Shown here one piece after another: positions 58,801-63,321 of a DNA stretch of 64,000 nucleotides. The notes below the pieces were generated by a model that saw nothing but the letters and a program-made list of their open reading frames with translations, was not told the origin of the DNA and ran no database searches. The translations under genes and the position numbers were made by a program. The stretch is from Melitaea cinxia (taxonomy: Eukaryota; Arthropoda; Insecta; Lepidoptera; Nymphalidae): assembly GCF_905220565.1 (NCBI RefSeq), contig NC_059406.1, forward strand, positions 12,348,001-12,412,000, in the 5' to 3' direction. Numbering within the stretch: the stretch's first letter is position 1; each line of letters starts with the position of its first letter.

Positions 58801-61800
58801 TACTTGGATGGGTGACCGCCTGGGAACACCGCGTGACGTTGGCTTTTTGCATGGATTGCTTATCAATCAATATTAACATTATTGTTTTTTTTTTTTTTAA
58901 TAATATTAGTCATCAAACTAAATTGAATATTCGGAACAAGCAGACAAACTTGACATTTATTAAAAATTAATGTAAACACATCTTATTCGATTATTAGAAA
59001 CGTTTTGCACACATACATTTAATTTTATATTGCATAAACGCAGACTATCGTCTCTATGAACGTGTTGTTGATCGTAATAACGAAGGCACTGCTAGTTGGA
59101 GGTTTTTTCGTTCTATTGCAGAGTAATGTACGGGATGGGACTGAGGAGCGTTAATTTAAAAAGACGTGTTCATAGCGAAACTGCATGTTTATTACTGACA
59201 TTTAAATATAAGGCTTATAAGGTATACAACATACGTATACTACACAGAACGTATACAACACTATACTACAGGCATCCAAAGTAAATAGAAAACACTCGAA
59301 GTTCAGTAACACAGTTTTAACCAGGGATATTCCGGTATGGGTTATTTACCTTTATAAAACGGTATTTATCGAATCAAAATAACGGTAAGAGAATCATTCG
59401 GTAACCGAATCATATCGGTAATACAGTATCGAAATAAACCGGTAGTAGGCATAAGGCATAACGTTCGCGTCGTAAGTTTAAGCGGGCAATTCCCGTTCTT
59501 GTAGCTGCGCTGCGCTAGCTCGGATTACGGTCCGAACGTACACCATATCTCTATCTCATTCGCTCCCGTGTGTTGCGTGATTTTACTTAAAACTTATTTA
59601 TTCGTGATAGACGACAGGCCCCGGGCGTGGCGCGAGCAAGTTTTCATTTCTTTTACGTTAATGTTTACATTGCATATAACGAATAATTCAAAACAAAAAA
59701 CTTAATTACTTTCATAGTTAAAGAAGCCAGTCTTATGAAAAACCAAGCATTATCAATAAAAGCAAAGGAACATTACAGATTCTTCATTTCAAACGATGGC
59801 TCACAGATTTTGTCACCCTCTGTTACTTCTCCGAATCACCTAAAACCGAAATACATAACGTTATATTTCGGTATTACAGTTTAATCGGTAACCGTTTTAT
59901 TACGGTTTTGGAACCGAAATAAAACGGTAACCTTTTCAATCGGTAACCGATTCATACGGTAACCGTTTGAAACGGTTACCTTTATGAATCGGTTTGGCGA
60001 ACCCTGGTTTTAACTCTTTCACAAATTTGTCCCAAAAATACTAGTCAATTAACTTGGATCATAATATTAGTAAGCAACTTTAACATCGCGATTCAAATCG
60101 ATCGTAGCGGCCTCTGTTGGCATATTATAAGAACTAAACTAATAAACTTTTGTTATGTAAATAATATTATTTCATATTATATTGTTTACAACAAAATTGT
60201 TAATGCTATACGTATGATGATGATAATCGAAATGTACTTTATTAAAGGGTGGAGACCAGCAGGCCTAGCATGCACGCCACGACAAAATTTTGTCGACCCC
60301 TTTTCTCGTATTATCTCTCTATGTCTACAGTAGCTAACATGCGTGCACGCGATACTCTTCTCGTTACGTCAAGAAGAGATAATCATTAAATTTTAGTGAT
60401 CTGTGATATTTATCTCTACGGAAGCTAACATGACATCGTAATTTTGTCGAATTTTGTCGTTTTAGGAAGAGAAACTTCTCGTCTTCAATATTATCGACGA
60501 GAAAGACGATAAATAAAAAATAAATAAAACCGGGTGCCTATTTTTTTATACCATGGCGTTTCCCTATTATAATTATATAATTTCGGTATACGAAGAGCGG
60601 GAAATGCGAAAAGTCGAGTGAAGTGTGCCATATAATGACACAAAAAACGTATTTGCGCCCTGTTGCTTCTTATTCTAAATAATAATAATAATAATACTTT
60701 ATTTTAGACCAAAGTATAAGTCCATATTGGGTTAGTACAACAAGACAAGACAACATTCAGAATAAAAAACAAAACAAAATTATATTAAAAAAATCAATAA
60801 CTAAAAATAAAATTAAATAGAATAAAAGTAAAATCAATAATCAAAAAAAAAAAATTCAAAAATTCAAAAAATTTTAAAAATTAAAAAAAAAAAAAAAACA
60901 AACAAACAATGCGTGATAGAATTACAATTATCTAATGTGCGACAAGATATAAAGCACAACACGAGCATATTGTTTTACATATATAATTAAATTCATTTAC
61001 TTACGCCGTTTTATTTTCCATATTAGAGTTTTTTAAATTAGATATACACTTTTTATCTTAGCCAAAAGGCCGAGAACATTTTTAAATAAAACATTTGTCA
61101 CTCGTTTGAAATTGGTCAATAACCTTGTAAATTCAACTTTACGACATAAGAAATAAGAATGATATTCAGTTGTGATTATGGTTGATAATGTTTCTCTACT
61201 CGACAAGGCGAAGTCTTCGGAAGAGAATTTTGTCTCTCGTAGTGCGCATGTTAGGGTAATCGAGAAAATACTCGATGTAGACATTATCTTTCTCTCTCGT
61301 CAAGAGATATCTCGTTGTATGCATGCTAGGCCGGCTGGTGTCTTGAAACACATTTCTCGAGCCTTTTTTTTAATTTTATTTTTTATTTTATTTTTTGCGT
61401 GGGGAAAATCCATCATGGATACCCTCCAGCGCGGGGGCGCCAGAGGGTTATGTCAGACTCCTACTGACTAAAAAACCACCACGTGTGAGCAGTCGTCCGC
61501 CTGGGTGGGGCGAGATGGGGTCGCGTTAGCATTCGCCACCTCGCCCCGGCCAGGTCTCGAGCCTAGCTTAGGCACCAGTCTCCCGCAATATTAGTGCTCA
61601 TGTATAATAATGTACCTATCTAAAGTCCTGTTTGCAATATTGTGGTGAGAAAATAAATAAATCTTATTAATATTAGTAAATTAATTTTCCAGAGACTAAA
61701 CCCAAAGCCTTCAATAGTGCATTGTCTTCAACGGAACCTACGAATGAAAAAGATATAAAATCTGAAGTTCTATCCAATAACAATAATGAACAAAGAACAA

Positions 61801-63321
61801 ACGATACAATGTCAACTGGCAGTGTTGATACGGCTCGGGATAGCTTTACTGGGTTAAGAAGGTATGAGATTGTTTTACTTTTAACACCAACAGAATTAAA
61901 CTAAACTGAAGTAAAAACTCGGAAAACTACTAACTATACTAAGGACTAAGATCCTCTCCATACAGAAGGTAAGACCTTAATGTATTGTGCTATTTTATTT
62001 TAATAAAAAATTAAATTTTAATTAAATGAATCCATATTTAAAACAAAGTCAATTGACACAATCTTATATATAAAATTCTTGTATCACAATACTCCTCCGA
62101 AACGGCTGGATCGATTTTTATGAAATTTTGTGTACATATTAATGATGAACAAATATTCGCATTCGCGAATATTGGCAATTTTTCAATATTCGCATTCGCA
62201 TTTGCGCAAAACGATGCGAATATTTGGCGAATGATTTTATTGACATATAAGCGTTTGAAAAGTGGCATTTTTCAAAAGAAGTCAGTGAAAGTTAGGTATA
62301 CTTCGCACTACGATTCTGATGCGTCATCGTTGACTGTACGATAATCCGGAGTGTGGTGATCTGAACTGTGCAGGAAGGGTCTGGTCTTGAGCTCGCCTGT
62401 TCTCTCCTAAGCAGTGATTCAATTGCCGTTGACAGCCTGTCCAGTAGTACCTTGCAAAGAATCTTTATGGTACATAGAGCAGTGCGACTCCTCTCCAGTT
62501 ACTGCACTGACTCTGAGGTCACCCCTCTAGGCACATAATTAGGAGGCCCTGGTCCTTTCTTCCGGGAGCTCTTCGGTGGTCTAGGTTTTCTACGACTTTG
62601 ACTACGGTTGGTGTGTCTGCTCTCAGCATTTCCGGTGCTATTAATCGCGTGTTCGACGTTGTCCTTGCTTGGTGAGGACGAATTAGTGTCCAGCAGTTGG
62701 GTTGTTTTGATGTTTAGCAAAGAGTAGGGTGGTACTACGCTCAATACACGGAACACATCGTCAAAGTACTCACGCTATCGTTCGAATCGTTCCTCAGATG
62801 TCGTGATCAGTCTTCCTTGCTTGTCTTGTATTCGCCCTCTGCCCTGCATACTTCGCTACTTCAACTCAAGTTGGCAGTCGATCGGAAGCGCGGCCGTAGC
62901 AGTAGGCCCAGGGTGGACGACGGGGACGTGGATGAGATGGACTGATAGAGGCTGTGCTTGGATTTGTGTCCTGCTACTGACACAGCAGAAAGCTACTTTG
63001 CATGTAATAGAAACTCCGACTCACTTACTAGAGCTCTCTCCGACGCTTTACGTCAAGTTTCCACACCTAGACAGTCTCAGTAGCTAATAAATATGAATAA
63101 TGAGTCAAAGTATTATTACCAGTTTAGCTTTGTGCTGACGCGTCGTTTGTTTGTAGGGTATCATTGCCGCCGGCGGACTTCCCCGCGTCTCCACTGGGGC
63201 GCACGCGCTCGCTGGGCAGCGTGGACGAGGCGCTGTCGCGCGTGTACGTGGCGCCGCTGGTGGCCATGCACGAGCGCGCCATCCAGCAGGCGCAGGCGCT
63301 CTCCCTGCCCGAGGACGCCCG
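24192..63321 (+). CDS. TEX14-like pseudokinase gene (10 coding exons, continues past the window)
   Basis: Exons 24192-24217, 42918-43671, 44967-45148, 45602-45719, 46372-46615, 46961-47188, 53930-54114, 57480-58236, 61693-61861 and 63157-63321 join in phase to 942 codons plus two bases. Residues about 275-580 have a kinase fold: IKKL (beta-3 Lys near 299), an alpha-C Glu near 316, HPNIILLMG, a catalytic loop reading HTEL instead of HRDL (near 390) with no Asn, DLG instead of DFG (near 410), an insert-rich activation segment, QAPE (near 485), SDVYSLCVILWE and PWKSLS. Loss of the catalytic Asp and Asn predicts a pseudokinase. The layout most resembles TEX14, the inactive kinase of germ-cell bridges; this is by memory and moderate. 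The flanks (residues 1-260 and 580-942) are Ser/Thr/Pro-rich and unrecognised. Confidence 0.6.
24880..25136. mobile_element. MITE with GGCC-ended inverted repeats
   Basis: Left end GGCCTATTTCACCAGTTATG and the right end's complement GGCCTGTTTTACTAGTGG are inverted, and both sides run into GATAAACGCTATT-type sequence. Direct repeat ACTAA flanks both ends. Half-copies at 29704 and 34238. Confidence 0.65.
25142..26550 (+). mobile_element. Helitron-like element with five 282-bp tandem repeats
   Basis: Starts TCTATAATC...AAAAGCGAAAGGTCACTC and consists of five units beginning near TCACTCATCACGAAATC at 25185, 25467, 25749, 26031 and 26315 (spacing 282-284). Each unit has ACTTGAAATTTGGCAGG and GTTAAAACGGGGGATGG. 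It is cut at 26550 where a second similar 5' end begins. No coding frame. Confidence 0.65.
26582..27362 (-). mobile_element. R1-clade LINE, 5'-truncated, with target duplication
   Basis: Poly-A tail (poly-T at 26582-26603 on plus), a GC-rich 3' UTR, and the end of ORF2. It is bounded by the 14-bp direct repeat AAGGTCAACTAACC (26568-26581 and 27363-27376). Its right flank is (CTAAC)5. Related 3' ends at 11029 and 61364. Confidence 0.85.
26904..27362 (-). pseudogene. R1-clade ORF2 C-terminal fragment with zinc-knuckle
   Basis: The minus-strand frame has the C-terminal signature of R1-clade retrotransposons (R1, TRAS, SART and relatives): HLAQMLTGHGCFGRYL, then CHHCDAGAEDTAEHT...CPAW, a Cys-Cys-His-Cys knuckle. 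It lacks the endonuclease and most of the reverse transcriptase because of 5' truncation. High GC gives long false frames on the other strand. Confidence 0.85.
27371..27395. repeat. (CTAAC)5, interstitial telomere-type repeat
   Basis: Five exact CTAAC units, that is (CCTAA)n / (TTAGG)n, the insect telomere repeat. The first unit overlaps the LINE's target duplication. Confidence 0.9.
28285..28562 (+). mobile_element. SINE-B in pseudokinase intron 1
   Basis: TTAGGTAGGGCACAGCAG at the head to CGCTTGTTTGCCGACATA at the end; several small changes. Confidence 0.8.
29050..29310 (+). mobile_element. SINE-B fragment and a short LINE-tail-like repeat
   Basis: A SINE-B middle part (CAGAGCTTATGGAG, CCTGGTATTGCAGGCGTC) is followed at about 29198-29310 by ATACTTTACAGCAAC, AAACCGCGATAAAATCCG and GTATAAACATTAGAAAAC. 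The latter block also occurs at 41420-41583 and 49685-49760. Confidence 0.55.
29374..29700 (+). mobile_element. R-family repeat
   Basis: Full set of hallmarks, tail CCAGCAGTAGACTGCGATAG. Paired with a minus-strand copy at 29845. Confidence 0.85.
29704..29790. mobile_element. half of a GGCC-ended MITE
   Basis: GGGCCTGTTTCATCAGTTATG and TTTGACGGATGACG match the left half of the MITE at 24880. Confidence 0.5.
29845..30165 (-). mobile_element. R-family repeat, inverted relative to 29374
   Basis: Minus-strand copy: tail at CAGCCTATCGCAGTCCACTA, head ending ATTGCCGTAGCCAC. With the copy at 29374 it makes a tail-to-tail pair. Confidence 0.85.
30170..31100. other. intronic stretch, small MITE trace only
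   Basis: About 30228-30310 resembles the right half of the GGCC-type MITE family (GGTCCTAATGGCCTATTC). Otherwise no feature seen. Confidence 0.4.
31105..31255 (-). mobile_element. diverged SINE-A fragment
   Basis: GAGTAACGATCTTTATCGAG and CACGGTGGGGAAAC are the complement of the SINE-A segments CTGATAGCGATCGTTACTC and GTCTCCCCACCGTG. The open frame here is a by-product. Confidence 0.6.
31690..31915 (+). repeat. dispersed repeat of unknown class
   Basis: Contains AGTAAAACTTCTCTACGC, GAACGGAAGTTGAGAGGGAG, GAAAGAGAGTTACGTTTCG and TTCAGTCGTGTGG. Inverted copies of the same order occur at 49838-49950 and 56395-56590. No coding content. Confidence 0.6.
31920..32750. other. intronic AT-rich stretch, nothing recognised
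   Basis: No frame, RNA gene or shared repeat was seen. Confidence 0.4.
32753..32967 (-). mobile_element. Helitron-like short element
   Basis: Minus strand runs from a 5' part with CTCGTGTCACAATG through AAACGGCTGGACCGATTTT to GCGGGGTCAGCTAGT. Same family as 43810-44016. A 3' CTAGT end suits a Helitron-type element. Confidence 0.6.
33138..33362 (+). mobile_element. diverged SINE-B
   Basis: AGTGAAGTAGGGCACAGTAG to GAGCTTGTTTGCTGCCTTGTC, with internal deletions. Confidence 0.7.
33563..34146 (-). mobile_element. N1 element, minus orientation
   Basis: Plus strand starts AACCGACTTCCAAAAAAGGA and ends GAAGTCGGTTTTTTTTCG then the complement of the TTGTGTTTGC head. Two internal units as in the 13818 copy. 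Confidence 0.8.
34238..34335. mobile_element. short GGCC-type MITE
   Basis: GCGAAACAGGTCCTATCGGCC on the left and CAATTGGTGAAACAGGCCC on the right are inverted ends of the family at 24880. Confidence 0.5.
34340..38130. other. long AT-rich intron stretch without genes
   Basis: Open frames here are low-complexity or short and unsupported. Near 34920-34990 a 21-base TTTTATATTTATACTTT(R) motif repeats about three times. Near 37141-37230 the short inverted pair CTTAGCAGG / CCTGCTAAG bounds a possible small MITE. No other feature seen. Confidence 0.45.
38132..38221. mobile_element. 90-bp MITE with hAT-type ends
   Basis: Left CAGAAGTTCCCAAACTTTTT and the complement of the right end CAGTGATTCCCAAAGTGGTC are inverted. 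No matching 8-bp flank was found. Confidence 0.6.
38560..38925 (+). mobile_element. Helitron-like relic
   Basis: Contains GTCTGTTTGTCTTTTTGTC and CTCAAAAAGTACTGCATAGA and ends with GACGACGTCGCGGGCAGCAGCTA, a hairpin then GCTA. Ends are uncertain. Confidence 0.4.
39078..39312 (+). repeat. inverted-pair repeat, copy 1
   Basis: ACCCGACTGCCAAGGAAGGG through GGCGGCTGCGCGAAGCCATT. An inverted, nearly identical copy is at 52648-52880. Confidence 0.75.
39479..40548. mobile_element. 1.07-kb inverted-repeat element carrying a U2-like segment, copy 1
   Basis: Ends are CCAGCAGGCCTAGCATGC and GCATGCTAGGCCGGCTGG, inverted with one mismatch. About 130 bases inside each end are also loosely inverted, with TCTCGT and TAACATG motifs. 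Copy 2 at 60256-61338 is nearly identical. No transposase frame; the target duplication is unclear. Confidence 0.75.
39903..40290 (-). mobile_element. U2 snRNA-headed retroposon-like segment, copy 1
   Basis: Read on the minus strand it starts with TTCTCGGCC...GGCTAAGAT (40286-40265), then AGTGTATATCT, matching the 5' end of U2 snRNA. It continues through a T-rich body and ends GGTCTGAAATAAAG then (TAT/ATT)n at 39903-39921, a LINE-type tail. That order is what a U2-headed SINE or a U2-LINE chimera would show. It lies inside the inverted-repeat element. Confidence 0.65.
40749..40922 (+). pseudogene. Helitron-type helicase C-terminal fragment
   Basis: 57 codons and a stop: VDLSSHLFAKGQAYVALSRV followed by RSFSGLAISSLDPKKLLNQP and RLRNLSD. 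GQAYVALSRVRS is motif VI of PIF1-type helicases found in Helitrons. The upstream part is missing; a large palindrome begins within 10 bases of the stop. Confidence 0.75.
40928..41650. repeat. large inverted repeat interrupted by an inserted hairpin
   Basis: Left arm 40928-41159 pairs with right arm 41196-41370 plus 41584-41650 around a loop near 41160-41195. Arms include AACTAATAGAAAATCAACTG and GGTAGTCCTTCGAAAC and their complements. The right arm is split by the segment 41371-41583. Confidence 0.85.
41371..41583. mobile_element. inserted segment with a perfect 85-bp-arm hairpin
   Basis: The hairpin spans 41371-41551: arms of 85 bases match exactly around an 11-base loop. It is followed by GTAAAATTCGCGTAAACATT. 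Near-flanking 13-mers TGATTTTCTATTA on the two sides look like a target duplication. The same tail block occurs at 29250 and 49690. Confidence 0.8.
41655..42917. other. end of pseudokinase intron 1, nothing recognised
   Basis: AT-rich; contains the exon 2 acceptor TATTCGCAG at its right end. No shared repeat identified. Confidence 0.4.
42918..43671 (+). CDS. pseudokinase exon 2
   Basis: 754 bases, acceptor TTCGCAG, donor GTAAAT, phase 2 to 0. Encodes a 251-residue polar region: ERVTVTTGHVSPTPTLDVTP, KKKCGRHSLPVSCTDC with clustered Cys, a basic YKKKSHKRARSAHS stretch, and an acidic SDEEEVDG patch. It ends in a possible helix (CEEKLWEVMSELKHLDQWAD). No named domain recognised. Confidence 0.7.
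43762..43809. repeat. (TA)n microsatellite
   Basis: About 48 bases of TA directly before a Helitron-like element. Confidence 0.9.
43810..44016 (+). mobile_element. Helitron-like short element
   Basis: Begins TCTAATATATAAAATTCTCG and ends GCGGGGTCAGCTAGT. Same family as 32753-32967; a truncated relative is at about 62062-62140. Confidence 0.65.
44362..44692 (-). mobile_element. R-family repeat
   Basis: Tail at ACAGTCCACTGCTGGACATA, head at TAGTGCCGTAGCCACACAG. The two open frames across it are by-products. Confidence 0.85.
44722..44943 (+). mobile_element. SINE-B abutting pseudokinase exon 3
   Basis: TGAGGTAGAGCAAATAGAAG to GCCGTACGCTTATAGTCCTAG; diverged. Its end is about 24 bases upstream of the exon 3 start. 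Confidence 0.75.
44967..45148 (+). CDS. pseudokinase exon 3
   Basis: 182 bases, acceptor GTTAATAG, donor GTTCAC (weak), phase 0 to 2. Encodes the kinase N-lobe start: SDISAYGLPIASACNLNV, WGVVPVQIKKLAGVTIEHV and QNMEINILR. The beta-3 Lys is present but there is no glycine-rich loop. Confidence 0.65.
45602..45719 (+). CDS. pseudokinase exon 4
   Basis: 118 bases, acceptor TTTGCAG, donor GTAATA, phase 2 to 0. Encodes CRHPNIILLMGLYPD and HIICERCVDTLFSLIHVQ, covering strands 4 and 5 of the N-lobe and the hinge. Confidence 0.75.
45720..46371. other. pseudokinase intron 4
   Basis: No feature recognised. A 63-codon minus-strand frame near 46012-46203 has no recognisable family. Confidence 0.4.
46372..46615 (+). 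CDS. pseudokinase exon 5
   Basis: 244 bases, acceptor ATTCCAG, donor GTAAGT, phase 0 to 1. Encodes the C-lobe start with the altered catalytic loop GYLHTELSSMSVMI and KLADLG. The HRD Asp is Glu, and the usual Asn is Ser. Confidence 0.75.
46961..47188 (+). CDS. pseudokinase exon 6
   Basis: 228 bases, acceptor TTCCATAG, donor GTGAGC, phase 1 to 1. Encodes a long activation segment ending HYRWQAPELFEPDEEG, then KSDVYSLCVILWECCN (helix F). Confidence 0.75.
47189..47984. other. intron with a tRNA-like trace
   Basis: Around 47320-47370 the minus strand shows ACGGGTTCGATCC, a B-box-like trace of a decayed SINE. Otherwise nothing. Confidence 0.35.
47985..48175 (+). mobile_element. tRNA-headed SINE fragment (SINE-C type)
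   Basis: Head with GGGTTGTGGGTTCGATTACC and GAGTCTGGGTGTAATATG, as in the SINE-C at 1156. The frame over it is not a gene. Confidence 0.6.
48317..48525 (+). mobile_element. SINE-B
   Basis: TAGCAGGAATTTCCTGCTC to CTTCCGGTGTTGCAGGCGTC; both extreme ends missing. Confidence 0.75.
49073..49205. repeat. short foldback repeat
   Basis: GTAGTTTATGCAACTG / CAGTTGCATACACTAC and GGGTATTAAAACAC / GTGTTTTAATACCC are inverted around GAAACGAGCGCAGCGAGTTTC. Confidence 0.7.
49838..49950 (-). repeat. dispersed repeat (31690 family)
   Basis: Complement of the 31690 unit: AACGTAACTCTCTTTC, CTCTCAACTTCCGTTCGCC, AAGAAGTTTTACTT. Confidence 0.6.
50303..52163 (+). mobile_element. expanded N1 element with 175-bp internal periodicity
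   Basis: Normal N1 head (50303-50385) and normal tail (to 52163, GAAGTCGGTT). Between them the internal unit opening with GTCAAGTAAATACGC or variants recurs at 50909, 51083, 51275, 51450, 51626 and 51943, spacings 174, 192, 175, 176 and 317. Bases 50386-50900 are not shared with other N1 copies. Confidence 0.75.
52648..52880 (-). repeat. inverted-pair repeat, copy 2
   Basis: Complement of 39078-39312, from AATGGCTTCGCGCAGCCGCC to CCCTTCCTTGGCAGTCGGGT; includes (CATA)n. Confidence 0.75.
53000..53268 (-). mobile_element. SINE-B, minus orientation
   Basis: Plus strand reads from TAGGGTGGCAAACAAACG to CAGAAAATTTCCTGCTGTGC; the complement is a full SINE-B. Confidence 0.8.
53535..53873 (+). mobile_element. 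SINE-A, full-length, next to exon 7
   Basis: GCGTTGGCGCAACGGTTACA head with GGTTCGATCCC, full body, tail CCCAATAGTGGGATATTACA. Ends 57 bases before pseudokinase exon 7. Confidence 0.85.
53930..54114 (+). CDS. pseudokinase exon 7 (very GC-rich)
   Basis: 185 bases, acceptor CCCGCAG, donor GTGAGC, phase 1 to 0. Encodes SLPWKSLSYSQVRQRH (helix G region) and an Ala/Arg/Leu-rich end (LAPRPARAALPALRAALLHA). Extreme GC content produces long false frames on both strands. Confidence 0.65.
54145..54285 (+). mobile_element. LINE 3'-UTR fragment
   Basis: GGTTGTCTGGAAGAAATGGC, TAGCCATAAGTCCGCC, then GTGTACAATAAAGTATAAA. Same tail type as 21806 (minus). Confidence 0.65.
54878..55398 (-). mobile_element. 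R-family repeat split by a LINE tail
   Basis: Parts 54878-54966 and 55158-55398 form one R-family copy on the minus strand, interrupted by the insertion at 54967-55157. Confidence 0.85.
54967..55157 (+). mobile_element. LINE 3'-end insertion with 14-bp target duplication
   Basis: 191 bases with GGTTGTCTGGAAGAGATCGC and AGCGATAAGACCGCC, flanked by ATAGTCACCACGCT at 54953-54966 and 55158-55171. Host is the R-family repeat. Confidence 0.85.
55847..55965 (-). rRNA. 5S rRNA gene, copy 1
   Basis: 119 bases matching insect 5S rRNA, with one change from the other two copies (GCCGACGTCC at the 5' end; it can still pair as G-U). Followed on its strand by a T-run (terminator, 55843-55847). The internal control region is intact. 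It lies in intron 7 of the pseudokinase gene, divergent from copy 2. Confidence 0.9.
56131..56280 (-). pseudogene. RTE-clade LINE, C-terminal end of ORF
   Basis: The minus strand reads GRSPARTNELIKITSGGWMR, then AAENRDVWCEFREAYVQQW, then TAIG and a stop. This is the conserved end of lepidopteran RTE-like reverse transcriptases. The last 35 bases are the same as the R-family tail. Confidence 0.8.
56395..56590 (-). repeat. dispersed repeat (31690 family)
   Basis: Complement contains CAGTCGTGTG, ACGTTTCGTAAGTTTTAGTT and CAACGGAAGTTGAGAGG, in the order of the 31690 copy, with an added AACGCTCTCGTCACGC region. Confidence 0.6.
56763..56881 (+). rRNA. 5S rRNA gene, copy 2
   Basis: 119 bases beginning GCCAACGTCCATACCACG and ending CGTGACGTTGGCT, with perfectly paired ends, and a five-T terminator at 56881-56885. 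Identical to copy 3. It is an RNA polymerase III gene for the large-subunit 5S RNA, inside a protein-gene intron on the same strand. Confidence 0.95.
57337..57400 (-). mobile_element. decayed tRNA-headed SINE trace
   Basis: The minus strand shows TAGCCCGTTAGCATAGTCTA and GGGGTTGGAGTCCC, a worn tRNA-like head. Confidence 0.35.
57480..58236 (+). CDS. pseudokinase exon 8
   Basis: 757 bases, acceptor TTTTCAG, donor GTATGT, phase 0 to 1. Encodes a 252-residue Ser/Thr/Pro-rich tail region (RNLDEMEYVVIPVRSKNK, SDSTEYCSILSPDTR, LSRSFTPKSYKPLQIKVPEC). No domain recognised; long single frame and splice phase support it. Confidence 0.7.
58726..58844 (+). rRNA. 5S rRNA gene, copy 3
   Basis: Identical over 119 bases to copy 2, with the same TTTTT terminator at 58844-58848, but with different upstream flank. 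Lies in intron 8 of the pseudokinase gene. Confidence 0.95.
59322..60006. mobile_element. hAT-type MITE with 8-bp target duplication
   Basis: Ends CAGGG...CCCTG; flanks are the exact 8-mer GTTTTAAC at 59314-59321 and 60007-60014. Inside both ends are many CGGTAACCG / GGTTACC palindromes. 685 bp, no transposase frame. Confidence 0.85.
60256..61338. mobile_element. 1.08-kb inverted-repeat element carrying a U2-like segment, copy 2
   Basis: Same ends and content as 39479-40548, with only scattered base and A-run length differences. Inside intron 8 of the pseudokinase gene. Confidence 0.75.
60678..61080 (-). mobile_element. U2 snRNA-headed retroposon-like segment, copy 2
   Basis: U2-like 5' end at 61076-61039 (minus) and LINE-like (ATT)n tail near 60678-60697, as in copy 1. 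Confidence 0.65.
61364..61554 (-). mobile_element. R1-clade LINE 3' end with target duplication
   Basis: Poly-T start, then GGGGAAAATCCATCATGGAT and a GC-rich UTR similar to the element at 26582. Flanked by TCTCGAGCC at 61355-61363 and 61555-61563. Confidence 0.75.
61693..61861 (+). CDS. pseudokinase exon 9
   Basis: 169 bases, acceptor TTTTCCAG, donor GTATGA, phase 1 to 2. Encodes TKPKAFNSALSSTEPTNEK and NDTMSTGSVDTARDSFTGLR, polar and probably disordered. Confidence 0.6.
62062..62340 (+). mobile_element. Helitron-like fragment and hAT-like palindromic repeat
   Basis: CTTATATATAAAATTCTTG to ATGAAATTTTGTGTACATA matches the start of the 43810 family; it is then replaced by ATATTCGCATTCGCGAATAT-type palindromes (62150-62230), typical of hAT subterminal sequence. 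Confidence 0.5.
62365..62880 (-). pseudogene. non-LTR reverse-transcriptase fragment
   Basis: Minus-strand frames contain SPSKDNVEHAINS, then a shifted KILCKVLLDRLSTAIESLLR block and REQA, as in RTE-like or related LINEs. Frameshifted and broken. Confidence 0.55.
63157..63321 (+). CDS. pseudokinase exon 10
   Basis: 165 bases, acceptor TTTGTAG, donor GTCAGT, phase 2 to 2. Encodes VSLPPADFPASPLGRTRSLG, then VDEALSRVYVAPLVAMHERA and IQQAQALSLPEDA. Its last 100 bases plus 36 intron bases are repeated in tandem downstream. Confidence 0.65.
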
